This document shows positions 43,574 through 53,860 of a DNA stretch of 64,000 nt, piece by piece. Numbering within the stretch: the stretch's first letter is position 1; the number at the start of each line of letters is the position of its first letter. Below the pieces are notes generated by a model. The model was given only the letters and a program-made list of their open reading frames with translations, was not told the DNA's origin and did no database searches. This stretch comes from Rhizoclosmatium globosum (lineage: Eukaryota > Chytridiomycota > Chytridiomycetes > Chytridiales > Chytriomycetaceae): positions 186,001-250,000 of the forward strand of contig MCGO01000047.1 of assembly GCA_002104985.1 (NCBI GenBank), given 5' to 3'. The position numbers and the translations under genes are program-made.

Positions 43574-43673
43574 TTTGCGAAGTTTCGAGTCAAGAAATTG
43601 AATCAATTTAATCATTTCATTATCATTTCAATTTCCTGCCCTCAAGGAGAGCTCTACGAACTCTCACTTGATG
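43574..43673 (-). repeat. Ngaro split repeat A1 (element 5' end)
   Basis: 100-bp copy of repeat A at the element's upstream terminus. It carries an inverted GAGAG/CTCTC pair near its outer end. The host sequence GATAAATTGAC follows at 43674. Confidence 0.92.
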
Positions 43674-43770
43674 GATAAATTGACAAAACTTGAGTACAAC
43701 AACCCCTTCCATCATCCACCACCATCACCACCGTCACCACCCATCCCCTCCTCTCCACCACTCAACAAAA

Positions 43771-43844
43771 CGCTCGATACTGGGATCGAACCAGTGACCT
43801 TGAGGTTAACAGCCCCACGCTACTACCAGCTGAGCCAACCGAGC
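43771..43844 (-). tRNA. tRNA-Asn (anticodon GTT)
   Basis: 74 nt. The acceptor stem GCTCGGT pairs with ATCGAGC, with discriminator G. The anticodon arm TGGGG-CTGTTAA-CCTCA gives anticodon GTT. The T arm ACTGG-TTCGATC-CCAGT is perfect. The D arm has three pairs plus one mismatch. There is no intron. A TTTT terminator follows directly. The retroelement's 5' end lies 98 bp downstream of the tRNA. Confidence 0.93.
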
Positions 43845-44051
43845 GCTGAGAAGGACAGGTAAAAGTACCGTAATGACATGTAAGCCGAAATCAAGAAACA
43901 TTTTTTGCAACACACGCTATGAAGCTGGCAACTTATTAATGATTCGAAGGAGGAGTTTGGCCAATGTATGAAGTTAGCAAAATCGGTTTATCATACTCAA
44001 AGATGGCCTTTATTGCAAGAGAGTCTCATTGAAAGAACTTATTCGCAGAAC

Positions 44052-45440
44052 TTATTCGCCGTCCCAATCAAAATCATTTACCAGTGCATCAAGTTCAACT
44101 TGAGATGGAAGGTTGGTATCAACCGGTGGTGCAATAGTTGACGATACTAGTGGATTAGCAGCTTCAGAGTCAATCTGATCTTCAGTTCCGTTAATCAGTG
44201 GTGGAACAGATGCAATAGGATCAACAGGCATATCAAAGTTGAAGTCATCCTCCTCCATCATGTTTGATGATATGGCTTGATTGAATTCATGCTCATAGTC
44301 GTCTTCTTCTGCAAAAGTTGGAGCAGCATTCTGTACTAGCATGGTTAGAAATAACGGCTGAATTGACAGTACTTACTTTTGTGTTCGAATTCGATACAGT
44401 GGTGGTTGACACTCCCAACTGCTCCCTCATTTGAGAGTCGAAATCAAAATCGTCGTCGTCATCTTCAAATGTCATTGATCGCGTTGTTGATTTTGGTGGT
44501 TGAGACTGATTGGCAGCGTGTTGTGCTTCAGCTTCACGAACAAGACGTTCGAACTCTTCCTCCTCCTCTCTGTTAAGGTCATCGATCTCGGCAAGCGCCT
44601 TGTTGATGGGAACTTGGTTCTTGATTGCTTCCGCGTCCGCCTTTGAGTTTTTAACAAGTCAATAAACCCAGATTTCAAAAGAATCCTCTCACCATAGTCA
44701 CATCCAACTGTTCCTTCTCACCCATACCAGCTCCACCACCACCCACAACAACAACATCCTCGTCATCATAAAACCCATTCTTCCTCCTCCGTTCCTCACT
44801 AACCAAAGCATCCCTCCACCCTTTCACCCTCTTTTCGCGACACACTTTCTCAGCACCTTCAATAAAACTAGTAAACACAAGCTTATTAAAGACACTGTGC
44901 CCCCATTTCTGGTACGTGAGCATCATATGAGCCAAGTCATCGAATTCATGTTTTTTGCCTTTGAGGGAGAGTTGCTTTGTGATTTGATGGAGACGGGGAA
45001 GGCCTTCGGGGGCAAGTAGTCTGAAAAGGAATCAGTTCTGGATTCAACGCAAAACCATGTCGCACCTGTTCGCATCGAGTTTTGCGACGTCTCTCGCCAA
45101 ACGCTTTGTCTTTGGTTTCTCTTGTTCGGGACTTTGTTGGATTTGAGAAAGGGAGGGCGTGTCGAGGTCGTCATCCAGTTGAGGTGCTGGTTGGTGTTGC
45201 TGTTGTGGTTGCTGTTGCGGTTGATGAAGGGGAGACGAGGGAAACGAAGAAGTGGTGGCGGGAAGGACTGGTCGCGGGGGCGTCTTTGGTTTGTATGTTT
45301 CGAGGGAGACTGAAGGAGGAAGCTGGAATTGGAGGGGGTTAGTTGAAAAGGGCTTCTAGCTGGAGGGTTTCGATGAAGGGGGAAGGGGAAGTAACCTCGG
45401 GCATATCGCCAAACTCATCGTCATCCTCAAAGGAAAGCAT
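44052..45440 (-). CDS. TIPIN: TIPIN/Swi3/Csm3 replication fork protection protein
   Basis: Partner of Timeless/Tof1 at replication forks and in the S-phase checkpoint. Start MLSFEDDDEFGDMPE, an acidic N-terminus, then a Pro/Gln-rich stretch. The Swi3 domain is LLAPEGLPRLHQITKQLSLK, GKKHEFDDLAHMMLTYQKWG and HSVFNKLVFTSFIEGAEKVC, matching the GLP.L...KGK.HE..DL..ML..YQ.W.H...PK pattern. The C-terminal half is acidic and low complexity, ending LVNDFDWDGE at 44052. Introns lie near 45017-45067, 44645-44695 and 44345-44380, with a small one after the first exon at about 45325-45395. Confidence 0.9.
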
Positions 45441-45493
45441 TGGTGGTTGGTGGATTGGTTTGCTGGATGTCCGAAAATGGTATCTTCATCACA

Positions 45494-46481
45494 TCACAAA
45501 AGCAAGAAATAACAAAATAGAATAACATACGAATAAACAATTAGCGCTTCCTCCGCCTGGCTGCCAAATAAATCTCCATCGGTATCGCCTCCTCCTCCAT
45601 CATTCCCTCCATTCAAGCCAATACCTCCATAGCTTCCGTTTACAACACCAGGATCACATTCAACCGTCATGACTCTTCCACTATTATCCAATGCATCCAC
45701 CTTATTTCCAACAAATCCTTGCTCGCCTTGCTGTAAAATATACTTGTAAGAATCAACTCGTGTGACTGTTGGCGCATATGCCCCTCCCATATCAATCAAT
45801 TTACTCCTCCGTGCGTCGAGAAAATCTCCAATCCATTTGGTTTCATCGCCTGATGGAGTTGGAATGGATTTGATGAGTGAGAGTGTTCCTTGCGCACCGA
45901 GTTGGATTGTGGAATCGAATATTTGTCCAATAGATATTGGTAGTGACAATGAGTATTTGCGTGCAGTAATTTGACTTGGTGTCCAACTATTCATTGTAAA
46001 GGTTAAAAAACGCAAGCACTCCATCAACATCAAACTCAACTACAAATCATCCAACACTTGAAGCTGCGCGTCTCGAAACTCTGGGGTTCCGGATGCTTGC
46101 TTCCACGCGTCGCAGAATCCTTGAAGTCCCGAAATATCTCCTTGCGGCGATCCAGAAGCCTCAGAGGCATCTTTCAACGAAGAGAGAACGGAATCAAAGG
46201 ATTTGAAGGGAGACTTTTGTTGCACGGTCGTCCCCTTTTGAAGGCTTGTTTCGTATTTTGATATTACGGCTTGAGCAGATCCCGTTCCTGCCTTATTCTT
46301 AAGGTGGACATTCTATCAAATTAAACGTACCTGTAGTAAATTGAATGATTCCAGCAGAATACCCATGGTTGTCGGCGAGGGTCACACATACATCCCATTG
46401 AAGGTCTTGCGAACTGGTTTCATACACTGATGTGAGTTTGAGGGCAATGTTGCGGACACAAGCAGGGCTACAGGCGACCAT
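45494..46481 (-). CDS. GH46 family chitosanase
   Basis: Endo-beta-1,4-glucosaminidase cleaving chitosan. The start MVACSPACVRNIALKLTSVY places the candidate general acid in SVYETSS and the base Asp in LADNHGYSAGIIQFTTGTGS, the GH46 core. Further landmarks are FCDAWKQASGTPEFRDAQLQ, DDLYFNNSWTPSQITARKYS, the IGQIFDSTIQLG helix, DETKWIGDFLDARRSKL and TRVDSYKYILQQGEQG. Introns lie near 46280-46330 and 45985-46035. No signal peptide is visible at this start and upstream stops leave no room for a leader exon. The C-terminus is Gly/Asp-rich and then hydrophobic (ALIVYSYVILFCYFLLL) unless a GTATGT intron is used there. Confidence 0.84.
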
Positions 46482-46579
46482 GCAAGCTAGTCAATACAGT
46501 TTTTTAGGAGACAGACATATTCTTGTTAATTTTTGATTCAAGGGGTTCGTATCATATGTATTGGTAAATATCCAATTCG

Positions 46580-47591
46580 TCAAGTTTTAGATTCCACAGA
46601 CGATGTTTCTATCACAAGAGAAGCCCTCGGCACAATACTCCTTCCATGTCCACTAGCCATGGTATCTTTTCTCGACCCACTAATCCGTGTCGGGCGTATC
46701 AATGTAACTGCAATAGAATCCGAAACCACAAAACTACTATACATCTGCATAACAAGCAAAGGACTTAAAAAAGAATCACATGAAATAACAATATTTGAAA
46801 AAGCGTCCAACCAATACGGAGGCTTCCACCCAGGCGTTACAAGAGAATACACGATCAAAATAGCTTCAGGTCCATAACAGCTACAAAAAACCAACGTCAT
46901 CATTATGCAGTTCTTAAACACTCGGAGCCGGAGTAGATTAGCACTGTTTCCGTCATCGTGCGTGGAACTCTTGACCTCCCTCAGTATCTTACAAACGTGG
47001 AGATACGTTTTTGAGTAGAGAAGAATGATTCCGCCGAACGAGAGTAGCATATATTGCAGAACACAGAAAAGCACAATATATGGCTGCCATGCGCCTCCTG
47101 GCCTCCTATAAATATACGTCTCCTACATAATTATACGATAATTAAAAATAAATAACTAATCAAAAGCCTCTCACCGCACTGAAAAAACAGCCCACAATAA
47201 CACAATTCGTCACAACTGCGTGCCCGACAATCCCAAACCTCACATACTTGGGAACACTCTCCTCCCTACAAATCAACCAATACCTCTCCATCGCGATCTG
47301 GAAGTTAATCACGGCAATAACAATCCCCATCGGGAACCGAAACGCCGTGTTTGCTTGATTTGGAAGCGACGTCGTTTCGAACCAGTTGCGATAAAAGACT
47401 AACCCGATGATCCCGATTGCGACGCCGATGGAACCTATGATGACTGCGATTAGGAGGGCGAAGATCAAGTGGCCAAGGTCTGTTCTAAGGAAGCCGTTAC
47501 GCGTGTGGAGGATTGAAATGAGGAGTGCTGTGGTGTAGAGCATTCCCATGAGGAGGATTATGAGTGCCGGGAGTTGTGAGAAATCAATCAT
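46580..47591 (-). CDS. Seven-transmembrane receptor-like protein, copy 1
   Basis: Two exons (47175-47591 and 46580-47122) joined in phase 0. Start MIDFSQLPALIILLMGMLYT. Seven hydrophobic helices are recognisable. Helix 3 ends NFQIAMERYWLIC, an E-R-Y triplet where class A GPCRs have D/E-R-Y. Exon 2 begins ETYIYRRPGGAWQPY before helix 5. Helix 7 ends SPLLVMQMYSSFVV. The cytoplasmic tail is Ser/Arg-rich (RISGSRKDTMASGHGRSIVP). Five paralogues follow in the same orientation. Ligand and coupling are unknown. Confidence 0.8.
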
Positions 47592-47762
47592 TTGGGTGAA
47601 TGGTTCTCGAAAGATTTGCATGAAACTGTAACGTCTGATTGTTTGCTTTTTAATATGCAATAAATGCATAAATGGATATTTCAAGGATTTAAAATTGTTA
47701 GTCGGGTGAAATGTGTTTAAATCAGGATTTTGTTGTACTATTGTAAATCTAAAAAATTGAGT

Positions 47763-48776
47763 TCACGCCTTCGAATCCACAGAGCCTGTTATAGAAAGCC
47801 TAGGCGCCAAACTCTTTCGGTGGCTACTAACTTGTGAAGGGCGTAACAAAGGATTCGCCATAGAGTCCCTTCTCAACTCACTGACTTGAGTTGATCGCAA
47901 AATCGATCCTACTAGAGAATCCGAAATGACAAAGCTGCTGTGCATTTCCATCACAAGCATCGGGCTTATAATTGAGTCGAGAGCAATCAAAATAGTTGAA
48001 AGTGTGTCAAGCCACATTGGTGGTTTCCAAGCAGGAGTCGCAAGAGAATAAAGAATTAGTACAGATTCAATTCCATAGCATACGAAAATAGCTGCAGTCA
48101 TCATGATACATGTTTTTAAAACGCGAAGACGAAGTTGTGAGGAACTAGACCCTTGATCGTGTGATACATCCATATTCTCTATTTCTTCGATTGTCTTGCA
48201 AACATGCAGATAAGTTTTTGTGTAGAGAACCATGATTCCTCCAAAGGAGAGAAGTATGTATTGCAGCATGCCTGTCAGAACAACGTATGGCTGCCAAGTT
48301 CCTCCTGGCCTTCTATGAATAAATGTTTCCTGTGCACTTATTTTAGTCGTTTTCGTTTTAATCTAGTGAGAGTACCGTGCTGAAAAAGCATCCAATAATC
48401 ACAATAATTGTAACCACAGCATGTCCGATAATGGCCACAGAGATAAATCCCGGAACTTTTTCTTCCCTGCAAATAAGCCAAAACCTCTCCATCGCAATTT
48501 GGAAATTAATTACAGAAAGAACAATCCCAATTGGAAACCGGAAAGCCGCGTAGGCTTGCGTGGGAAGGGATGTAGATTCAAACCAATCGCGATAAAATAC
48601 GAGTCCAACGATACCTATTCCAACACCGACAGATCCGGTTATAATTGCCACGAGCAGCTTTGTTACCCAGAGACCAAGGTCTGTTTTGAGAAACCCGTTT
48701 CGCGTTTGCATAATTGAAACCAGAAGCGCAGTGGTGTAAAGAATACCAATGCAGGGAGGTGTGAGAAGTCAACCAT
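47763..48776 (-). pseudogene. Seven-transmembrane receptor-like copy 2, frameshifted in helix 1
   Basis: Closely related to copies 1 and 3. The start MVDFSHLPAL is present, but relative to copy 1 about 16 bp are missing at 48748-48750. The ATG frame then misreads helix 1 and soon stops. The correct frame resumes as TRNGFLKTDLGLWVTKLLVA and continues intact through INFQIAMERFWLICREEKVP and exon 2 (RRPGGTWQPY...SSFVISDSLV). Only an N-terminally shortened protein from an internal Met could be made. Confidence 0.78.
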
Positions 48777-49036
48777 GACGGTAAGGATTTTCAAGAAGAT
48801 TTACTGTTTCAACCAAAAGAAAACAGTAGCGAATTTATTAAATGAGGTTGGCACATTAAGGATCTAGTACTTTTGAATAGCTTTGATGTGGCGCTTAATA
48901 TGCTCGTTGAACCTGAAAACGACCGATTATAAGGCCAGATTTAACACATTAAAGTGCAAATCCAATGCAAAGAGAAGATAATCTGCTGTCACCAGAAAAA
49001 AGAAGAAATAAGAGGAGAAAAGTTTGTATTTAAAGT

Positions 49037-50050
49037 TCACCCCTTTGAATCCAGTGAACTTGTGATTGATGCTAAATTTTTTCGATATACGCTCACTTGC
49101 GATGGTCGTAGGGGAGGATTTGTCGCTGAGTCTCTCGTCACTTCACTGATCTGAGTTGCCCTTAAAATCGATCCCGCTATTGATTTCGAAAGGACAAAGC
49201 TACTATGCATTTCCATCACAAGCATAGGACTCAAGATTGAGTCGAGGGCAATCATAGTTGCTGACAATGCATCAAGCCATGTTGGAGGCTTCCAATCGGG
49301 AGTTACAAGAGAATAAATGACTAAAGCTGCCTCGACACCATAACATGCAAAAATAACTCCGGTCATCATGATACAGGTTTTCAAAACTCTTAGACGAAGC
49401 CCGGAGGAATTCATGTCGTGTCTTACATCCACATTTTCAAACTCTTTAGTTGTCCTGCAAACGTGAAGGTATGTTTTTGTGTAGAGAACCATGACACCGC
49501 CGAATGAGAGGATAATGTATTGAAGTATGCCAAACAGTACTACGTATGGCTGCCACGTTCCTCCCGGTCTTCTAGTAATCAATGTTTCCTTTGAAATAAG
49601 GTTAAGACTTAACATTGGACTATATTGGATATACCGTGCTAAAGAAACATCCCACAATCAAACTCATTGTGACGATAGCGTGTCCCATGATAGAAATAGA
49701 AATGATTTTTGGCACTTTTTCGTCTTTACAAATAAGCCAAAACCTTTCCATTGCGATTTGAAAATTGTTGACAGCAAGAACAACTGCAACCAGAAACCGA
49801 TATGCCGCGAAGGCTGGCATTGGAAAGGTCGCAATTTCGAACCAGTGACGGTAAATACATACCCAATGATTCCAATGGCGATTCCAAAGGGTCCGATTAT
49901 CAACGTGACTAGGAGCCTCGTCGCCCAAACGCCCAGATCCGTCTTAAGGAACCCAGTTCGCGTTCTTAAAATTGAAGATAGACTTGCGGAGGTGTACAGT
50001 ATCCCAACAATGTAGATGATAAGGGCAGGGAGCAAAGAAAAGTCAGTCAT
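49037..50050 (-). pseudogene. Seven-transmembrane receptor-like copy 3, one-base frameshift
   Basis: Start MTDFSLLPALIIYIVGILYT. After GIAIGIIGYVF the frame shifts at the AAA run at 49853-49855 (TTT on the coding strand), where paralogues need one more T to encode FYR.WFE. The downstream frame then encodes a normal YRHWFEIATFPMPAFAAYRF, NNFQIAMERFWLICKDEKVP and a complete exon 2. The lesion is a single-base deletion, so an assembly error must be excluded. Confidence 0.75.
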
Positions 50051-50112
50051 GCAAAAGATTTCAATAAGGATTTACAGTTGGAACCAAAAGGAAACAAAAA
50101 TGAATTTATTTG

Positions 50113-51126
50113 TTAATATACTGAGGATCTCTGACTTTTACTTGCATCATCAGCCTTTGTGTTTGTTGTTCGTCGTTGACTTTCGTGTGATCGGATGATA
50201 TCATTATTCGGTTTTGATCTATTTTCATCCTGTGATAATCTCGAACCGATTATAAAGCTAGATTTGAACACATTCGAGTGTAAATGCATGACGAGGAGAG
50301 GGGTGAAAACCGTATCGCAGGACACCGCAGCTGTGGCCAAAGAGTCCAACCAAGAAGGTGCAATATATCCCTCCGTTACCATTGAATATATTGTAAGAAT
50401 CGCTTCGGTTGAGTAACATGCACTATAAGCTAACGTCATGAGAATACAGTTCGATAAGACCCGCATCCGAAGTGTGCTTAATCTGGTATGGTCGCCGTGC
50501 ACAATGTCTTTCAAACTTTTCACCATTTTTGAAACGTGAATGTACGTTTTCGCATAGAGGAATGTGAGGCCACCAAAGGAAAGGGCCATGTATTGCATTA
50601 TACAAATAAGTGTCAAATATGGTTGCCAAGTTCCTCCCGGCCTTCTAAAATTTGTTGTCTCCTGTAAATTGTTTGTTATCATTTAATTCCAAAAAAACGA
50701 TGAACCTACAGCCGTCGCGGCGCACACCCAGAGTGTAATCATGGTGAGGCCTGCGTGGACTCCAATCCATGTAATCGCTTGGCGTGGAACACTCTGTTCA
50801 TGGCAGATTAAGAAATATCGCTCCATCGCAATCTGAAAATTAGTGTAAGCCACTGCGATTCCAGTTGGAAGGCGAAAAGCCATGTAAAGTTGATTCGGAA
50901 GAGATGTCGAGCTGAACCATTCTGCATAAAACATGAGTCCAAATACTCCGATGGCCATTCCGAGCGATCCAATAGTTACGACGGCAAGAAGTGCCAGAAT
51001 CCATTTTCCCAGATCAGAACCAAGAAATCCAGAGCGACTAGAAATCATAGATATCAGGAGTACACATGTGAAGATAAATCCAAGCAGACATAGCACTAGC
51101 GATGGGAGGTAATTGAAGTCTGTCAT
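50113..51126 (-). CDS. Seven-transmembrane receptor-like protein, copy 4
   Basis: Intact two-exon gene, start MTDFNYLPSLVLCLLGFIFT. Helix 3 motif is NFQIAMERYFLICHEQSVPR; exon 2 starts ETTNFRRPGGTWQPYLTLIC. Helix 7 region reads TPLLVMHLHSNVF. The tail is longer and rich in Ser, Asn and Lys, ending KSQRSSVY. It is separated from copies 5-6 by the MMAA gene. Confidence 0.8.
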
Positions 51127-51238
51127 TGGTGTGCTTGACAGAAAGATTTACAGTCTATTGTGTACATTTCGAAAGAGTATCGTTCGCTTCCATATATTCA
51201 AAATGAGGTCAACAAACATAAATTGCAAAGAACATTGT

Positions 51239-52567
51239 TTACTTTCTCCCTTTCAAGAAAGCATCCAATAACTGTTCAGCCGCCATCCCAGAACTTACAC
51301 GCCCCTCCATAACCTGTTTCTCTAATCCCTCCTTCAATTCTCGCACCCCTTGATCCGCCGTAACCCGATCCATCAACTCATGCCTCAAAATATCCCACAT
51401 CCATTTCCGTCTCTGCTCCTCCCTCACCCTCGAAAACTCATCCGTCTTATGCAACATTTCATAAAACCGTTCCATAGTCTCCCACGCCTCCGCGATCCCC
51501 CGTTTCTCCGCCGACGAGACGCGAAGGACTTCGGGACGCCAGTCTCCTTTGGACGGTTGCAGGAACTTGAGGGCGGATGTGTATTCCATTTGAGCCATAC
51601 GTGCAGCGGGTTCGAGTGCGCCGTCGGATTTGTTTACGAGGATTAGGTCGGAGAGTTCGACGATTCCCTTTTTCATTCCTTGGAGTTCGTCACCGCCGCC
51701 TGGAGCAACAAGGAGCGTAAACATGTCGACCATATCGGCCACCCTATTGTTTGCAAAGTTTAATGTGAAGTGTGTTGGGTGATTTTGGAGGTTACGGTAC
51801 ATTGTTTCGGACTGGCCAACGCCAACTGTTTCAACAAGAATAATGTCGTATCCAGCAGCTAGTAAGAAGTAGGTAAGGCATCATTTCTAAAAAAGTGGTG
51901 CCAATACCTTCACATAGAACAATCGCATCACTCGTGTTTCTCGCCACACCACCCAGAGTACCTCTTGACGGTGATGGGCGCACATATGCATTATCATCAC
52001 GCGATAAGTCCGTCATTCTGGTTTTGTCGCCTTGAGAAAGGTATAAGTTCAACAGTAATGACATGGCCATTCGCGGTATTAAACCATCTTCCATTTCCCG
52101 ATTCCATCAAGCAGTTTCGTTCAACTCACCGAGAATAGAACCACCGGTACGAGCCGAAGAAGGATCCACAGCCTAACCATCCAAACCATCCTTCAGAACA
52201 CACAAACAACCAACAAATAACCTCACCAAAACAGCTACTTTATGTCCCTTATTAATCAGAAACATGCCAAATGTCTCAATAAAGCTGGATTTCCCAACTC
52301 CGGGCGATCCCGAGAGCCCAATCCGGAACGAATCCTTCCGTGGCGGAGACATGTGAGGAAACGAAGGTGGAGACGAAAGGACGGATGAAAGGAGCTTTTG
52401 GGCTTGATGTCGGTGGTCCGGTCGAGTGCTTTCGACTTTTTTGGGTTGGATTGGGTTGACAGGTTTAGATTGTGAAGGGATAAATGGCAGTGTTGCGTAC
52501 CTAGAGTGATTGCTCGTGCGAGGGCTGACCGGTTAGTTCGTAGGGCGGATAGCGTGAATTGGTTCAT
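51239..52567 (-). CDS. MMAA: Methylmalonyl-CoA mutase chaperone GTPase MMAA (MeaB/ArgK)
   Basis: G3E-type GTPase that loads and protects adenosylcobalamin in methylmalonyl-CoA mutase, normally mitochondrial. Exon 1 encodes [20 protein letters not shown]; the next exon joins in frame as [18 protein letters not shown]. Walker A is [18 protein letters not shown]. Then come [60 protein letters not shown] and [20 protein letters not shown] (across an intron at about 51749-51800). [12 protein letters not shown] and LVNKSDGA (NKSD base-recognition motif) follow. Length, about 350 residues, fits the family. A cleavable mitochondrial presequence is not obvious. It implies a B12-dependent propionate pathway. 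Confidence 0.95.
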
Positions 52568-52666
52568 GGAATGTGTCAGAGTGAATGATTCGTGTTGTGG
52601 GGAGATTCAAACAAGGTTTTGGGGAAACACCAACAAAAGCAGATTTATTGAATTAAGTTGGATTAT

Positions 52667-53727
52667 TTACAACGTGGCTCCAAGTGAAAAATGCCGAGAA
52701 GTCCTTGCTACACTCTTACTTCTTTCAATCGAGTTGATTGCAGCGGCCTCGACTTCCTTCAATGTTGATATATACATGGAGGTGTTCTCTCCTGTACACC
52801 TCTGTATAGTAGAATTCGGTGTTGTTGACATGCTCATTCTTCCCTTTCGAATTGCGTCCATGATTCCTTGTCGTGATACAAGGTCCTTGTGCAAAAGAAC
52901 TGCAAGGAACGGCGTTGCCACAGTATCACAAGCAACCATTGTGTTTGCAATTGCATCCAACCAAGTTGGAGCCGTCCAATTCGGCGTAACAAGGGAATAC
53001 ACCACCAACACCGCATCCACAGTATAGCACAGAGTAAAGCAAACAGTTATTGCAATACAATTCACAACAACTCGAAAGCGTAACATCCTTGCTTCTTCAA
53101 GCGTGCTTTTCGTGCTTTTCCGTCCCTCGTCTAAAGTCTCTTTGACTTTCAAATAAGTTTTCAAGTACAAGAAGTTCAAGCCTCCAAACGTTAATAATAA
53201 ATATTGCAGTGTGAATACAAGCAGTGTGGTAGGTTGCCAAGATCCCCCAGGTCTCCTAAAGTTGTGCGTTTCCTATCAGACCCGTTAACGATTTTCCGCG
53301 ATACAAGATTTACCTTGCTGAAGGCACAGGCAAATATCGCAGCTAAAGTCACACCTGCGTGCGCTTCAAGTACAACCGAATACAAACTTGGTACACTTTC
53401 TCCATAACATATCAACCAACACCGTTCCAAAGCAATCTGGAAGTTGACCATAGCCATCATGACACCACACGAGAACCTGAACGCCAAGAACACTTGATTC
53501 AAAAGCGAACTCTCCATCGACGAAAATAGTATAAACGCCATTTGGACAGCACATCCAAACGCGCCTATCATAATCACGAGGAGTAGGCATAGAACCCATC
53601 GACCAATGACAGCTTTTAAAAACGATGTTCGACTGTGCAGCAGGTATGTTGTGAAGAAACTAGAGCTTAAAAGGCCAAGAATGAAGATTATAAAGGCAGG
53701 GAATAAGGACTCCGAGGAGGGGTTCAT
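52667..53727 (-). CDS. Seven-transmembrane receptor-like protein, copy 5
   Basis: Intact two-exon paralogue, start MNPSSESLFPAFIIFILGLL. It is the most divergent copy. Helix 3 reads NFQIALERCWLICYGESVPS, so the E-R-Y triplet is E-R-C. Exon 2 starts ETHNFRRPGGSWQPTTLLVF; helix 7 is followed by AVLLHKDLVSRQGIMDAIRK. The tail is Ser/Thr-rich and ends RHFSLGATL. Confidence 0.8.
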
Positions 53728-53860
53728 TCTGCGAAGAGATTTACAAGTGATGATGTGATGCGCGAATCTGTGGGGCAAAAACTCCGGAGAATAATCAAAA
53801 AATTTGTTTTACGGGCGCTTTTGTCAAATATATGAGGGAAAACATGACTAAGACGTTTAT

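Larger units (their letters stand above)
39171..43673 (-). mobile_element. Degenerate Ngaro-type tyrosine-recombinase retrotransposon
   Basis: A 4.5-kb element oriented leftward. In element orientation the order is A1 (43673-43574), proline-rich ORF, RT/RNase H remnant, tyrosine recombinase, B1 (39636-39567), A2 (39568-39469), then B2 (39240-39171). The A copies (100 bp) and B copies (70 bp) each appear identical. This A1-ORFs-B1-A2-B2 arrangement of split direct repeats is the signature of Ngaro elements. No target duplication is visible, as expected for recombinase integration. The RT palm domain is missing, so the copy cannot move by itself. Confidence 0.9.

Noticed and set aside
46533..46877. 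Open frame of 114 codons on the + strand
   Set aside because: It is antisense to the second exon of the receptor-like copy 1, whose paralogues confirm the minus-strand reading.
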